Positions 7,483-16,794 of a stretch of 49,126 nt of DNA are shown piece by piece. The notes under the pieces are model-generated. The model did not search any database. It was not told the DNA's origin and was given only the letters and a program-made list of their open reading frames with translations. Source of the DNA: Ruminococcus sp. UBA7158. GTDB lineage: Bacteria > Bacillota > Clostridia > Oscillospirales > Ruminococcaceae. Each line of letters opens with the position of its first letter. The first letter of the stretch is position 1. Location of the stretch: contig DKWG01000010.1 in the NCBI GenBank assembly GCA_002491605.1, forward strand, positions 1-49,126, in the 5' to 3' direction. The position numbers and the translations under genes were made by a program.

Positions 7483-9315
7483 TCAATCACAATACTGCCT
7501 TATAACGCTCATAAACCTCTCGCCGTAGCGCTGACATTTTGTCTTGCCGACTCCTATCACCTGCAAAAACTCATCCTCGGTTTTAGGGAGCTTTATGCAC
7601 ATATCCAAAAGCGCCGTATCCGGAAAAACTACAAACGCCGGAACTCCCTCGCTCTGCGATATCTCTTTTCTCAATAGCTTCAATAAGTCCAAAAGCTCCC
7701 TGTCGATGCCCTTTTGCACACCTGTCCTCGACTTAGCAGCATCCGACGTCTGCTTTTTAGGCTCTGCTTCTTTGGGTACCTTCATCGAGAGCGTAAGCTT
7801 GCCCCTTAAGACGCCGTAGCTCTTCGGCAGGAGCTTTATAATCGGGTAATCAGTCCCCTCTTCCTTAATGCACTCCTGTTCCTCAAGGTAATTAATTATC
7901 AGACGTATTCGCTGCGGACTTAAATCCTTCATAATTCCGTATGTAGACTGCTTGTCAAGCTCACGGCTTATAATAGAATCTTCCTTTGAGCCTTTTAAAA
8001 TCTTAATAATTGTGCTCTTTCCAAAGCGCTCACGGGTTTTAAATATGCAGGAAAGGATCTTCTGAGCGTCAACGGTAACGTCTGTAAGTGTGTAGTTTTC
8101 CATGCAGTTTGAGCATTTGTCGCAGGTCAAGTCAGCCTTTTCGCCGAAATACTTGAGCATAAAGCCCCTAAGGCACTCATTGGTCGTGCAGTAGAAGGTC
8201 ATAATTTTCAAGCGTTCAAGCTCCTTTTGCACTAATGCGTCCTGTTCTTCCTCGGTCAGCTCGGGATTGTCGTCCTTCTTGGTAATCAAAAAGCGATTTA
8301 TCCGAACATCCATACCGCTGTACATTAAAATGCAGTCGGCTTCGCTTCCGTCTCTTCCGGCACGTCCAGCCTCCTGATAGTAGCTTTCGATGTCTTTGGG
8401 CATATTGTAGTGTATAACATACGAAACGTTTGATTTATCTATACCCATTCCGAAGGCGTTTGTGGCAACCATAACCGTTTTTCTGTCGAACAAAAAGTCG
8501 TCCTGATTTGCCGACCTCTCAAGCTCCGAAAGACCGGCATGGTATCTTGTTGCCAAGAAGCCCTTTGAGCTTAAATACTCCTGAACCTCTTCGACGTTCT
8601 TTCTTGTTGAGCAGTATACGATTCCCGACTTATCACGTCTCTCGCCTATAAGCTCATTGAGCTTTTGCAGCTTTGATTCAGGCCTTATGACCGAAAAGAA
8701 GAGGTTGGGTCGGTCAAAGCCTGTGGTTACAACAAGCGGCGAGCTAAGCTTTAACGCCCTTACTATATCGTCCTTTACTTCCCTTGTAGCAGTCGCAGTA
8801 AACGCTCCCACAACAGGTCTTGCGTTCAGCCCGGATATAAACTCGGCAATCTTTAAGTAGCTCGGACGAAAATCATGTCCCCACTGGGAAACACAGTGTG
8901 CTTCATCGACAGCTATCATCGATATTTTTATCCTTTTGCACATGGCAGAAAACTCATTCGTCTCAAGGCGCTCGGGTGCAACATATATGACCTTATATTC
9001 GCCATGCTCAGCCATCAGCATGGTAAAATTAATCTCATCCATTGAAAGTGAGCTGTTTATGCAGGCGCTAGGTATGCCAAACCTTGAAAGAGCATTGACC
9101 TGATCCTTCATCAGCGAAATCAGCGGAGATATAACTATTGCCGTGCCGTCCATTAGCATCGCAGGTATTTGATAGCATATTGACTTTCCGGCACCGGTGG
9201 GCATTATGCAAACGGCGTCCCTGCCTGATAAAAGACTGTCAACTATTTCACCCTGACCGCTTCTGAACTCGCTGTAACCAAAGTACTCCTTCAAAACGCT
9301 TAGCTTGTCCGCCAT
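7483..9315 (-). CDS. recQ: ATP-dependent DNA helicase RecQ
   Basis: 610 residues, the full RecQ length. The superfamily 2 core has Walker A (MPTGAGKS, residues 38-45), DEAH (137-140) followed by the RecQ aromatic loop CVSQWGHDFRPSYL, and motif VI QEAGRAGRDG. The RQC region contains the four-cysteine zinc site (CTTNEC ... CDKCSNC), and an HRDC domain occupies roughly residues 525-605. RecQ unwinds branched DNA during recombination and repair. It follows the RNA methyltransferase gene after a hairpin that may attenuate transcription, and precedes the tyrosine phosphatase gene. Confidence 0.97.
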   Translation of the reverse strand: MADKLSVLKEYFGYSEFRSGQGEIVDSLLSGRDAVCIMPTGAGKSICYQIPAMLMDGTAIVISPLISLMKDQVNALSRFGIPSACINSSLSMDEINFTMLMAEHGEYKVIYVAPERLETNEFSAMCKRIKISMIAVDEAHCVSQWGHDFRPSYLKIAEFISGLNARPVVGAFTATATREVKDDIVRALKLSSPLVVTTGFDRPNLFFSVIRPESKLQKLNELIGERRDKSGIVYCSTRKNVEEVQEYLSSKGFLATRYHAGLSELERSANQDDFLFDRKTVMVATNAFGMGIDKSNVSYVIHYNMPKDIESYYQEAGRAGRDGSEADCILMYSGMDVRINRFLITKKDDNPELTEEEQDALVQKELERLKIMTFYCTTNECLRGFMLKYFGEKADLTCDKCSNCMENYTLTDVTVDAQKILSCIFKTRERFGKSTIIKILKGSKEDSIISRELDKQSTYGIMKDLSPQRIRLIINYLEEQECIKEEGTDYPIIKLLPKSYGVLRGKLTLSMKVPKEAEPKKQTSDAAKSRTGVQKGIDRELLDLLKLLRKEISQSEGVPAFVVFPDTALLDMCIKLPKTEDEFLQVIGVGKTKCQRYGERFMSVIRQYCD

Positions 9316-9352
9316 GAATCCCTTCGCCCTTCCGTCATTTGTGTAATAAAGC

Positions 9353-9396
9353 TCTAAAAGTGCCGAGCTTCACACTATGCTCCGCTCGGCACTTAA
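9353..9396 (-). terminator. Terminator between the RNA methyltransferase and recQ
   Basis: AAGTGCCGAGC (9358-9368) pairs perfectly with GCTCGGCACTT (9384-9394) around a 15-nt loop, and the minus strand continues TTAG. The short T-run suggests partial read-through into recQ, for which I see no separate strong promoter. Confidence 0.7.
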
Positions 9397-9401
9397 AATA
9401 C

Positions 9402-10520
9402 TCATTGATAATACATATAAAGCTGGCACTTTATCATTCCGTTGTAAAGCTTGCGGCGCTTGTCCGCCTTTTTGCCGAACAGCGCCTCAAACTCCTCATG
9501 CGGAGATATAATGTAGCACGGTCTTTCCTTTGAGGGACGCAGGACCTGACCCATGATCTTATACAGCTCCTCCGCCTGCTTAACCTCTAAAAGTCTCTCT
9601 CCGTACGGCGGATTGCAGATGACCGTTGCTCCGTCGACCGGCTTGAAGTTCTTTATATCCGCTAAGGATGCCGATATTCTCGGACCGACGCCTGCAAATT
9701 TTGCGTTTTTCAAGGTCAGACCGACAGCCTTTTCATCAATATCCGTGCCCATACCTCTAAACGCCGACTCCTTGTTAATCGAGTCGTGAGCATTGGCTCT
9801 TTCCTTTTGCCATATGTCCTTAGGGATGCTGTCCCACTGCTCAGCGGCAAAGCTTCTTCTTATTCCGGGGGCGATTCTTAAAGACTTATAAGCAGATTCA
9901 ATTAAAAGCGTTCCGCTGCCGCACATCGGGTCTATGACGACGCTGTCTGTTCTTACATGAGCCAAATCCACAATTCCTGCCGCTAAGGTTTCTTTTATCG
10001 GAGCGTCGTTTGAATTGCGGCGATATCCTCTTTTATGGAGTCCTAAGCCGCTGGTATCAAGATAAATTGTGGCAACGTCTTTAAAGATGCTGAACTGTAT
10101 CTGATGAACAGCCGCCGTTTCCTCGAATCTTTGTATATGGTATACCGATTTAAGCCTTTCAACAGCCGCCTTTTTAATAATGGACTGGCAGTCCGGAACG
10201 CTGTGAAGCTTTGACTTTAATGAATAGCCCTTTACGGGGAATGCGTCAAGCCTTGAAATGTAATCTTCAAGCGGCAAAGCCTTTACGCCCTGAAAAAGCT
10301 CCTCAAAGCTCTCAGCACGAAACGAGCCAAGCTCTATAAGCACTCTTTCGGCAGTTGAAAGGCAGATATTAGCCCTTGCCATCATGGATAAATCACCGTC
10401 GAAGGAAATACGTCCGTCCGAAACGTTCAAGTTTTCTCCGCCGATCTTTTTAATCTCAAAGCTCAAAACGCTTTCCAAGCCGAAAAAGCAGGGGCAGCAG
10501 TATCTTATTTTTTCTGTCAT
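9402..10520 (-). CDS. THUMP-domain SAM-dependent RNA methyltransferase (YpsC/RlmL-type)
   Basis: 372 residues. A ferredoxin-like plus THUMP RNA-binding region fills roughly residues 1-160. A Rossmann methyltransferase domain follows with SAM loop DPMCGSGTLLIE and catalytic motif NPPYG, which methylates an exocyclic amino group of guanine. It resembles the N-terminal (m2G2445) half of RlmKL and B. subtilis YpsC, so 23S rRNA is the likely substrate. I start it at the ATG at 10520; a TTG one codon earlier is possible. It lies 33 bp after the penicillin-binding protein gene. Confidence 0.9.
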   Translation of the reverse strand: MTEKIRYCCPCFFGLESVLSFEIKKIGGENLNVSDGRISFDGDLSMMARANICLSTAERVLIELGSFRAESFEELFQGVKALPLEDYISRLDAFPVKGYSLKSKLHSVPDCQSIIKKAAVERLKSVYHIQRFEETAAVHQIQFSIFKDVATIYLDTSGLGLHKRGYRRNSNDAPIKETLAAGIVDLAHVRTDSVVIDPMCGSGTLLIESAYKSLRIAPGIRRSFAAEQWDSIPKDIWQKERANAHDSINKESAFRGMGTDIDEKAVGLTLKNAKFAGVGPRISASLADIKNFKPVDGATVICNPPYGERLLEVKQAEELYKIMGQVLRPSKERPCYIISPHEEFEALFGKKADKRRKLYNGMIKCQLYMYYQ

Positions 10521-10553
10521 CAATATTTCTTGCCTTTCAATAAAATCTGAGCT

Positions 10554-12896
10554 TTACCTGTAGCTCTTCATAAGCTCGTTGACGTAGGTATACCTATGTC
10601 CTGTTATTCTTTCATATTCCGCAACGTCTACGCCGTCAGTGACGACTACAGCGGTGTCCTTTTTGCCAAGACCCTTTAAAATCTCATCAAGCTCTGTCGG
10701 GGTATGATCTCCGGAACAGGTTGCAGGAATATTGGTCCTCTTGTAATAACCCACAGCGGTATCTTGACAGTTTCTTCCTGCTATAAGTCCCGTCTTGGTG
10801 CAGTATTCTCTTTCAACTACAGTTGTCGACGGTGTAAACTCCTTTATCTCACCGGCGTCGGCTATATCTCCGAAAATATTTTTCCACATCTGAGCCGAGC
10901 CGTAGCACGATTTAGTGTCGATAGTCTCAGGCTTGTCATGACCTATCCAAAGACCGGTTACATACTGCGGAGTGCAGCCGACGAACCAAAGGTCTGCCCA
11001 GTCCTGAGTTGTACCTGTCTTCGCGATCAGCTCAACGTTTTCAAGCCTTGCCAAGCGTCCCGTTCCTCTTGATGAGGACACAACAGTTTCCATCATTCTG
11101 TTCATAACGTATGCGCTTGATTCATCGATAACCTGCTCGCCCATGAGAGGATGCTGGTATATTACCTCGCCGGTATTGTCCAAAATCCTTGTTATGAAGG
11201 TGGACTCATAATACTTACCGCCGTTGCCGAACATCTGGTATGCCGTTGTTATATCCTTAAGCGTTACGCCGTCTGTAAGCGCACCTACCGACATCGGTGA
11301 CCTTGCAATATCTGTGTATCCGTCCTTGTACAAAACCAGCGAATCAAAGTGAAGCCTGTGCTTTAAGAAATCGAAGCACTCGCTGGGAGTGAGCATCTCA
11401 ACAAGCTGAGCAGCGGTCGTATTCAATGACCTTGCCAGGCAGGAATGCGTGAAGTTATACTCCTTTGACCACGACGAGGTTGTTGCGCCGCTTGTCGAAT
11501 AGTTTCTCGGCCAAACCAGATAGCCGTTTTCCGACCCTGCGTCCTCAATCAGCAAGGGAGTATCCAAAAACTGCGATGACCATGTAATCAAGTCCCTGTC
11601 TACTGCCAACGAATATGAAGCAAGCGGCTTAAAGCATGAACCGGGTTGCCTTGTAGACATAGTTGCTCTGTTGAAGCAAAGAGGAGTTTCTTTTTTACCT
11701 ATGCCGCCGACAACGCCTAAAATTCTGCCGTTATAGTCCATGCAGATAAATGCACTTTGGGGGATGTCCTCGCTTCCGTCCTCAGAGAAGGTATATAAAT
11801 CCAAATACTTTTCTTCAAGCTTTTTCTGAATATCCAAGTCGACGCAGGTGTATATTTGATATCCGCCTCGTCTGAGCTTCTGAAAAGCTTCGTCACGGGT
11901 AAGGCCGTAGTAGTTCATAAATATGTCTTCCGCCTGATTTATAACGGCATCGACATAGTAAGAGGATACGCTGTCGAAATTATCGTAAGCTGAAAGAAGC
12001 TTTGTGTCAGTTCCGCTTTCGGTCTTTGTATATGTCATGCTTCCGATAAGCTTCAGCTCCTGATTTAATGCTTCGTCGTACTCCTCACTGGATATAGCGC
12101 CGTTTTCAAGCATCTTGCCCAGAATATACGTGCGTCTTTCTAAGTTTTTCTCGGGAAATCTTATCGGGTCGTTGTGATAAGGACTCTTGGTTATTGCAGC
12201 AATTGTAACAGCCTCGCCTATTGTAAGCTGGTTTACATCCTTGTTAAAGTAATAATTTGCTGCCGCCTGAACTCCGTAAATATTATAATTCAAAGGGACC
12301 AAATTCAAATATGCTTCCAATATATCGTCCTTTGAATATTCCTTTTCAAGCTGAACGGCACGGTAAATCTCTCTTATCTTTCTCTCAACGCCTGCAACGC
12401 CGTCAACATCGTCGTCTCCGGTGATGTTTTTAACGGTCTGCTGTGTTATTGTCGACGCTCCTCTTTTTGACTGACCGGTCACTATTTCCATAGCCGCAAC
12501 CGCAATTCCGAAAAAGTCTACGCCATCGTGACTGTTGAAGCGCTCGTCCTCTGAATAAATGAAAGCGTCTCTTACAAACTGAGGTATCTGCTCTAAGTTG
12601 ACCCATATGCGCTTTTCGCCCTCATTTGATATCATATCATATGTTATCCATTCGTTGTCCTGCTTGGCGTAAATATAGGTTGTATAGTTAGAGGAAACGC
12701 TGTCTAACTTTATCTCGGAGGTATCGTCCATCAGGTTGACAACAAAAACCGTCATTGCCGAGCCGATAATTGCTATGCTCATTACTGCAATCATAAGAAT
12801 GCAGGTCAGCGTTATTCCGATAGTTTTCAAAACTGCTCCTATCGGTCTTGTAACTTTTTTAACCTTACGTTTAACTTTTTTCAAAGACGGATTCAC
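10554..12896 (-). CDS. Class A penicillin-binding protein (bifunctional transglycosylase/transpeptidase)
   Basis: About 780 residues. After a basic cytoplasmic tail there is one membrane anchor (about 30-55). A GT51 glycosyltransferase domain follows with the catalytic EDxRFxxHxG motif (Glu116) and RGASTITQQ. The transpeptidase domain has SxxK (SCFK, Ser420), SxN (SLN, 490) and KTGT (626). It polymerises and cross-links peptidoglycan outside the membrane. I prefer the GTG at 12896 because AAAGGAAGG lies 10 nt before it; a GTG at 12926 would put that site inside the gene. A -10-like TATAAT at 13057-13062 (minus) has no good -35. The gene follows the small membrane protein by 196 bp. Confidence 0.93.
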   Translation of the reverse strand: MNPSLKKVKRKVKKVTRPIGAVLKTIGITLTCILMIAVMSIAIIGSAMTVFVVNLMDDTSEIKLDSVSSNYTTYIYAKQDNEWITYDMISNEGEKRIWVNLEQIPQFVRDAFIYSEDERFNSHDGVDFFGIAVAAMEIVTGQSKRGASTITQQTVKNITGDDDVDGVAGVERKIREIYRAVQLEKEYSKDDILEAYLNLVPLNYNIYGVQAAANYYFNKDVNQLTIGEAVTIAAITKSPYHNDPIRFPEKNLERRTYILGKMLENGAISSEEYDEALNQELKLIGSMTYTKTESGTDTKLLSAYDNFDSVSSYYVDAVINQAEDIFMNYYGLTRDEAFQKLRRGGYQIYTCVDLDIQKKLEEKYLDLYTFSEDGSEDIPQSAFICMDYNGRILGVVGGIGKKETPLCFNRATMSTRQPGSCFKPLASYSLAVDRDLITWSSQFLDTPLLIEDAGSENGYLVWPRNYSTSGATTSSWSKEYNFTHSCLARSLNTTAAQLVEMLTPSECFDFLKHRLHFDSLVLYKDGYTDIARSPMSVGALTDGVTLKDITTAYQMFGNGGKYYESTFITRILDNTGEVIYQHPLMGEQVIDESSAYVMNRMMETVVSSSRGTGRLARLENVELIAKTGTTQDWADLWFVGCTPQYVTGLWIGHDKPETIDTKSCYGSAQMWKNIFGDIADAGEIKEFTPSTTVVEREYCTKTGLIAGRNCQDTAVGYYKRTNIPATCSGDHTPTELDEILKGLGKKDTAVVVTDGVDVAEYERITGHRYTYVNELMKSYR

Positions 12897-13092
12897 TATT
12901 GACAAACCTTCCTTTCTGAAAATCACAGAGTATTAATGCCGTAAAACGCCTATCGATGTCGTTTTTACTTAAAGAATCTTTATCTTATCGGCGAGGAATT
13001 TTTAGGGGCTTAATCCTTGCCGCTTAATTTCGTCAGTAATTCAAAGCCCGGTAAAAATTATAGCCGAGCCATGAGCTTTTTAAGCTTGACCT

Positions 13093-13281
13093 TTATTTTC
13101 TCTTAAACGGAGCTATAAAAAGGATGAGCATGGTAAGTGTATATACTGCATAAATTGAATATGTCACCGCATTGCTCCAAGGGAAGCTCGACTCCGGATG
13201 CGTTACTGCAAACACAATAAACACTATTGCGCAAATAAGCATGATTAATGCTGTAATTCTTGATTCTTTTTTGGATATCAC
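13093..13281 (-). CDS. Small two-helix membrane protein, unknown function
   Basis: 62 residues with a GTG start and AAAGGA 12 nt upstream. Residues 10-28 and 42-58 are hydrophobic helices joined by a short loop with PESSFPWS, and both ends are basic (KKESR; FKRK). I do not recognise a family. It has its own strong promoter at 13388-13416, whose leader contains a 5-bp hairpin (13361-13376) and an extra GGAAGGAG. It lies between the ispH-rpsA terminator and the penicillin-binding protein gene, so a cell-envelope role is only suggested by position. Confidence 0.7.
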   Translation of the reverse strand: MISKKESRITALIMLICAIVFIVFAVTHPESSFPWSNAVTYSIYAVYTLTMLILFIAPFKRK

Positions 13282-13387
13282 TTTAACAGTTTTCCTTTCC
13301 GAAATTATACTGTATATTAATGTGTCGTCTCCTTCCTATAAGCAAGACCGACGCATTACAGCAGCCATAGAGCTGCCGCTTTCGGCT

Positions 13388-13416
13388 ATTATAGCATATA
13401 AAACCGAGCTTGTTAA
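13388..13416 (-). promoter_or_regulatory. Promoter of the 62-residue membrane protein gene
   Basis: On the minus strand TTAACA lies at 13416-13411 and TATAAT at 13393-13388, with a 17-bp spacer. It probably also feeds the penicillin-binding protein gene. Confidence 0.75.
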
Positions 13417-13458
13417 TAGCAAAATGCAAACTGTAATACTTTTTTAATAATTAAAATA

Positions 13459-13491
13459 CAAACGGCACAGGAAATCAACCTGCACCGTTTG
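13459..13491 (-). terminator. Terminator of the ispH-rpsA gene series
   Basis: CAAACGG..CAGG pairs with CCTG..CCGTTTG with a two-base internal mismatch. The minus strand continues TATTTTAA. It lies 32 bp past the stop of the fused ispH-rpsA gene. Confidence 0.65.
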
Positions 13492-13522
13492 AATAAGGAG
13501 TGTTTATGTCGAGTCAAAATAA

Positions 13523-15472
13523 TTACTCAGCGTCTGCTTCCTCAGCAGGCTCTTCATTTACCAAAAGAGCTCTCATCGAAAGGCTTACACGCTTGTTTTC
13601 AATATCGCACTCAGTTATCTTAGCTGTAACTGTCTGTCCTACTGTGAGGAAATCTGCGACATTTGCAACTCTCTGGTCAGCTATCTGAGAAATATGGATA
13701 AGTCCGTCGATACCGGGGATAATCTGAGCAAATGCTCCGAAGCTTGTGATAGAAACTATCTTAGCCTCAACAACCTGGCCTACAGAATAGTTGTTCTCAA
13801 AGATGAACCAAGGATTATCAGACTGCTTCTTGTAGCTCAAGGAAACCTTGCCTGTCTCCTTGTCGATATCCTTAATCAATACCTCAATGGTATCGCCGAC
13901 TGATACAACCTCGGAAGGATGCTTGATTCTTGCCCATGTGAGATCGAGTCTTCTGATAAGACCGTCAACACCGCCGATATCAACAAATACTCCGTAGTCG
14001 GTTATAGACTTAACCTCGCCGGTAACGGTCTGTCCGACCTCGGCTGTTTCAAAGAACTGAGCTCTCTTAACAGCTCTTTCCTCTGCAGTAACCTTTCTTA
14101 TTGAGCCGACAGCTCTCTTTCTCTGCTCGTTAAGCTCAATAATCTTAAATCTAACCTGTGTCTTAAGAAGTGAATCCAAGGATGCTCCCTGTCTTACGCC
14201 TGTCTGGGAAGCGGGAACGAATACTCTCATACCGTTAGAAACGACGATAACGCCGCCCTTGATAACGCTTGCAACTGTTCCGGTGAGAACAGCTCCCTCC
14301 TCATAAGCCTTCTTAACCTCTTCGTAGCCCTTCTGAGCGTCTATCTGCTTCTTGGAGAGAGTTGCAATGCCTTCAACGTCGTTGAGCTTTGTAACGATAA
14401 CGTCTATCTCGTCTCCAACCTTGCATACGTCCTCAGGTCTTGCATTGGGGTCGTTTGAGAGTTCAGATGAGGGAATATATCCGGTGTGCTTTGTTCCGAT
14501 GTCAACAATAACTTCAGTGCTGTTTACAGCTGTTACAATGCCGCTTACTCTCTTTCCGGTATATATTTTCTTGAAGGTCTGTTCAATAGCTTCCTCGAAA
14601 TTGAACTCTTCCTCATTCGCTAAAATTTCAGTCATGGTTTTTTGTACCTCCTCAATGATATATGCCGGAGTTGATGCACCGGCTGAGATCCCTAAGAATC
14701 TCGTTTGTGAGAAATCAATGCCGTAAAGCTCTGACGAATCCTCAACAAGACAGCACCTGCAATTCTTTGAACAAATATCGTACAGCTTTTGGGTATTTGA
14801 ACTGTTCCTGCCGCCGATAATTATAACGGTATCACAGTTCCTTGACAGCTCATACGCCTCAGTCTGCCTTTTCGACGTTGCATTGCAAACAGTGTTGTAT
14901 ACCTGCACGCTGCTGTGCTTCGCCGCAACCTTTGTGCATTCATCCCACATTTCTATATTATAAGTCGTTTGCGAAAGAATTGCAACACCTTTTTTTGATT
15001 TTTCACAATAATTTCTAAGAAGATTTTCAAGCTCTTCACAATCAGAGAACACAAAGCACTCGCCGTCAGCATATCCGAGTATTCCCTGAACCTCCGGATG
15101 TGAAATATCGCCGGCTATAAGCACTGTGTCGCCGCTTGAGCTTCTCTCAGCGACAAGCTTATGAATTCTTTTAACATTAGGGCAGGTTGCGTCAATAACA
15201 ACCGCTCCGATTCTTTCAAGCTCTTCATAAACACTTCTGCCGACTCCGTGAGAGCGTATGATAACAGCGTCGCCTGCTGTTACGTCCGACAAGTCCGATA
15301 TAGCTGCTATTCCCTTTTTTTCGAGATCTGCAACAACGTTTCGGTTGTGGATAATCGGGCCGTATGTAAAAATTCTTTGGTATTTACCGACGGAATCATA
15401 TGCTATTTTTACCGCGCGCTCAACGCCATAGCAGAATCCTGCCGACTTTGCTACCTCAATCCTTTTCGACAT
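13523..15472 (-). CDS. ispH: IspH-ribosomal protein S1 fusion (HMB-PP reductase / S1)
   Basis: 649 residues in two parts. Residues 1-280 are IspH (LytB), the iron-sulfur enzyme that makes IPP and DMAPP from HMB-PP, the last step of the MEP pathway. Its three cluster cysteines are in GFCYGV, DATCPN and TVCNAT, and the HPE and SHG active-site motifs are present. Residues about 305-635 hold four S1 RNA-binding repeats typical of Gram-positive RpsA. This fusion is known in Clostridia. It overlaps the upstream cmk-plsC gene by 17 bp. The ATG at 15472 is used; a TTG two codons earlier sits at better spacing (6 nt) from AGGAG. Confidence 0.95.
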   Translation of the reverse strand: MSKRIEVAKSAGFCYGVERAVKIAYDSVGKYQRIFTYGPIIHNRNVVADLEKKGIAAISDLSDVTAGDAVIIRSHGVGRSVYEELERIGAVVIDATCPNVKRIHKLVAERSSSGDTVLIAGDISHPEVQGILGYADGECFVFSDCEELENLLRNYCEKSKKGVAILSQTTYNIEMWDECTKVAAKHSSVQVYNTVCNATSKRQTEAYELSRNCDTVIIIGGRNSSNTQKLYDICSKNCRCCLVEDSSELYGIDFSQTRFLGISAGASTPAYIIEEVQKTMTEILANEEEFNFEEAIEQTFKKIYTGKRVSGIVTAVNSTEVIVDIGTKHTGYIPSSELSNDPNARPEDVCKVGDEIDVIVTKLNDVEGIATLSKKQIDAQKGYEEVKKAYEEGAVLTGTVASVIKGGVIVVSNGMRVFVPASQTGVRQGASLDSLLKTQVRFKIIELNEQRKRAVGSIRKVTAEERAVKRAQFFETAEVGQTVTGEVKSITDYGVFVDIGGVDGLIRRLDLTWARIKHPSEVVSVGDTIEVLIKDIDKETGKVSLSYKKQSDNPWFIFENNYSVGQVVEAKIVSITSFGAFAQIIPGIDGLIHISQIADQRVANVADFLTVGQTVTAKITECDIENKRVSLSMRALLVNEEPAEEADAE

Positions 15473-16790
15473 TTTCAATAAGCGCTCCTATCGCATCCAT
15501 AACCATAGTTCTCGCCCTGCGCATTTCCGAGGCGGAAAGCGATTTCGTCTCAAGAGACTGATAAGGTATCAAGCTGCCGTATCTGACCGTCATCCTCTTT
15601 CTGCCCTTATTTCTTGATACGGTTATTCCGACCGGCAAAATATCAGCCCTTGCCGACTGACTTATAAAAACTACTCCGCTCTTTCCCTTGCCGAGCGTAC
15701 CGTCCTTAGACCTTGTTCCCTCCGGGAAAATGGTTAGATTGTAGCCTGAGTTTATATACTCAATTGAGCGGTTAAGAGCTGTTCTGTCACCCTTGCCCCT
15801 TTTAACCGGGAAGGCGTGAAACGGCTTTAGCAGCAGAGCGCACAGCTTGTTTTCAAAAATCTCTTCCTTGGATATGTATGCCGAGACATTTTTAATCTTT
15901 GCCGCAACCGCCACGGGGTCCATCCATGTGACGTGATTAGGGGCGACTATATAGTTGCCCTCCTTCGGTATGTTTTCAAGACCCTCATACTTAACCGATA
16001 TCAAAAGCCTGAGTATTCCGAGGGCGAGTATTCGAAAAATCCCATAGAAGAACAGTCTCACCTTAGACAGTCTTCTCCTCTCAGGAAAAAAATCGCCTTC
16101 CTCAACAACCCTGCAATCGCTTTCCTGAGTTTTTTGAGTGATGATGCGGCAGACAGCCTCGACAGCCTCATCTATTCCCATATTTGACGTATCCAAAAGA
16201 CAAGCGTCCTGAGCCTGCTTAAGCGGGGCGGCATCACGGTGCGAATCGTTATAATCACGCTGATTGATGTCCTTTAAAACCTCTTCGTAGCTGATTTCCG
16301 TACCCTTTTCTAAAAGCTCCCTGTGACGCCTTTTGGCTCTTTCCTCTGCCGAAGCGGTCATAAATATCTTGACCTGTGCCTCGGGAAGAATAACAGTGCC
16401 TATGTCCCTGCCGTCCATAACTATATTGTTCTTTGCGGCAATATCTCTTTGGAGCGAAAGCAAAAACTCTCTGACCTGAGGTATTGCAGAAACGTTTGAA
16501 GCTGCCATGGATATTTCATTTGTCCTTATAAGCCCCGAAACGTCCTCGCCGTTTAATATCACTCGCTGTTCGCCGTCGGTGTACTTAAGCTCAACGGTTA
16601 TGCTTCCAAGAAGGGGTACAACCTCCTCTGCCGACTTGGTATCAACTCCGCTTCTGACGGCATATAGCCCTATAGAGCGGTACAAAGCGCCTGTATCGAC
16701 ATAAATATAGCCGAGCTTTTTTGCAACAGCCCTTGCAATGGTCGATTTTCCTGCTCCGCTCGGTCCGTCCAACGCACAATTTATACTCAT
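15456..16790 (-). CDS. cmk: Cytidylate kinase fused to a PlsC-type acyltransferase
   Basis: 444 residues. Residues 1-220 are a complete cytidylate kinase: P-loop GPSGAGKST, the VDTGALYR substrate loop, and DGRDIGT. Residues about 245-444 are a lysophosphatidate acyltransferase with a hydrophobic entry segment, NHVTWMD (NHx4D, His286/Asp291) and FPEGTR (355-360). The reading frame is unbroken through a short acidic linker. The first part makes CDP, which feeds CTP used for CDP-diacylglycerol; the second makes phosphatidic acid, the other precursor. Physical coupling of the two steps is a tempting inference. The start has AGAGG inside the baiN 3' end. Confidence 0.95.
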   Translation of the reverse strand: MSINCALDGPSGAGKSTIARAVAKKLGYIYVDTGALYRSIGLYAVRSGVDTKSAEEVVPLLGSITVELKYTDGEQRVILNGEDVSGLIRTNEISMAASNVSAIPQVREFLLSLQRDIAAKNNIVMDGRDIGTVILPEAQVKIFMTASAEERAKRRHRELLEKGTEISYEEVLKDINQRDYNDSHRDAAPLKQAQDACLLDTSNMGIDEAVEAVCRIITQKTQESDCRVVEEGDFFPERRRLSKVRLFFYGIFRILALGILRLLISVKYEGLENIPKEGNYIVAPNHVTWMDPVAVAAKIKNVSAYISKEEIFENKLCALLLKPFHAFPVKRGKGDRTALNRSIEYINSGYNLTIFPEGTRSKDGTLGKGKSGVVFISQSARADILPVGITVSRNKGRKRMTVRYGSLIPYQSLETKSLSASEMRRARTMVMDAIGALIENVEKD

Positions 16791-16794
16791 TAAA

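Noticed and set aside
13057..13085. Separate promoter for the penicillin-binding protein gene
   Set aside because: TATAAT is perfect on the minus strand, but sequences 16-18 bp upstream (CTTAAA, GCTTAA, AGCTTA) are poor -35 boxes; left as a possibility only.
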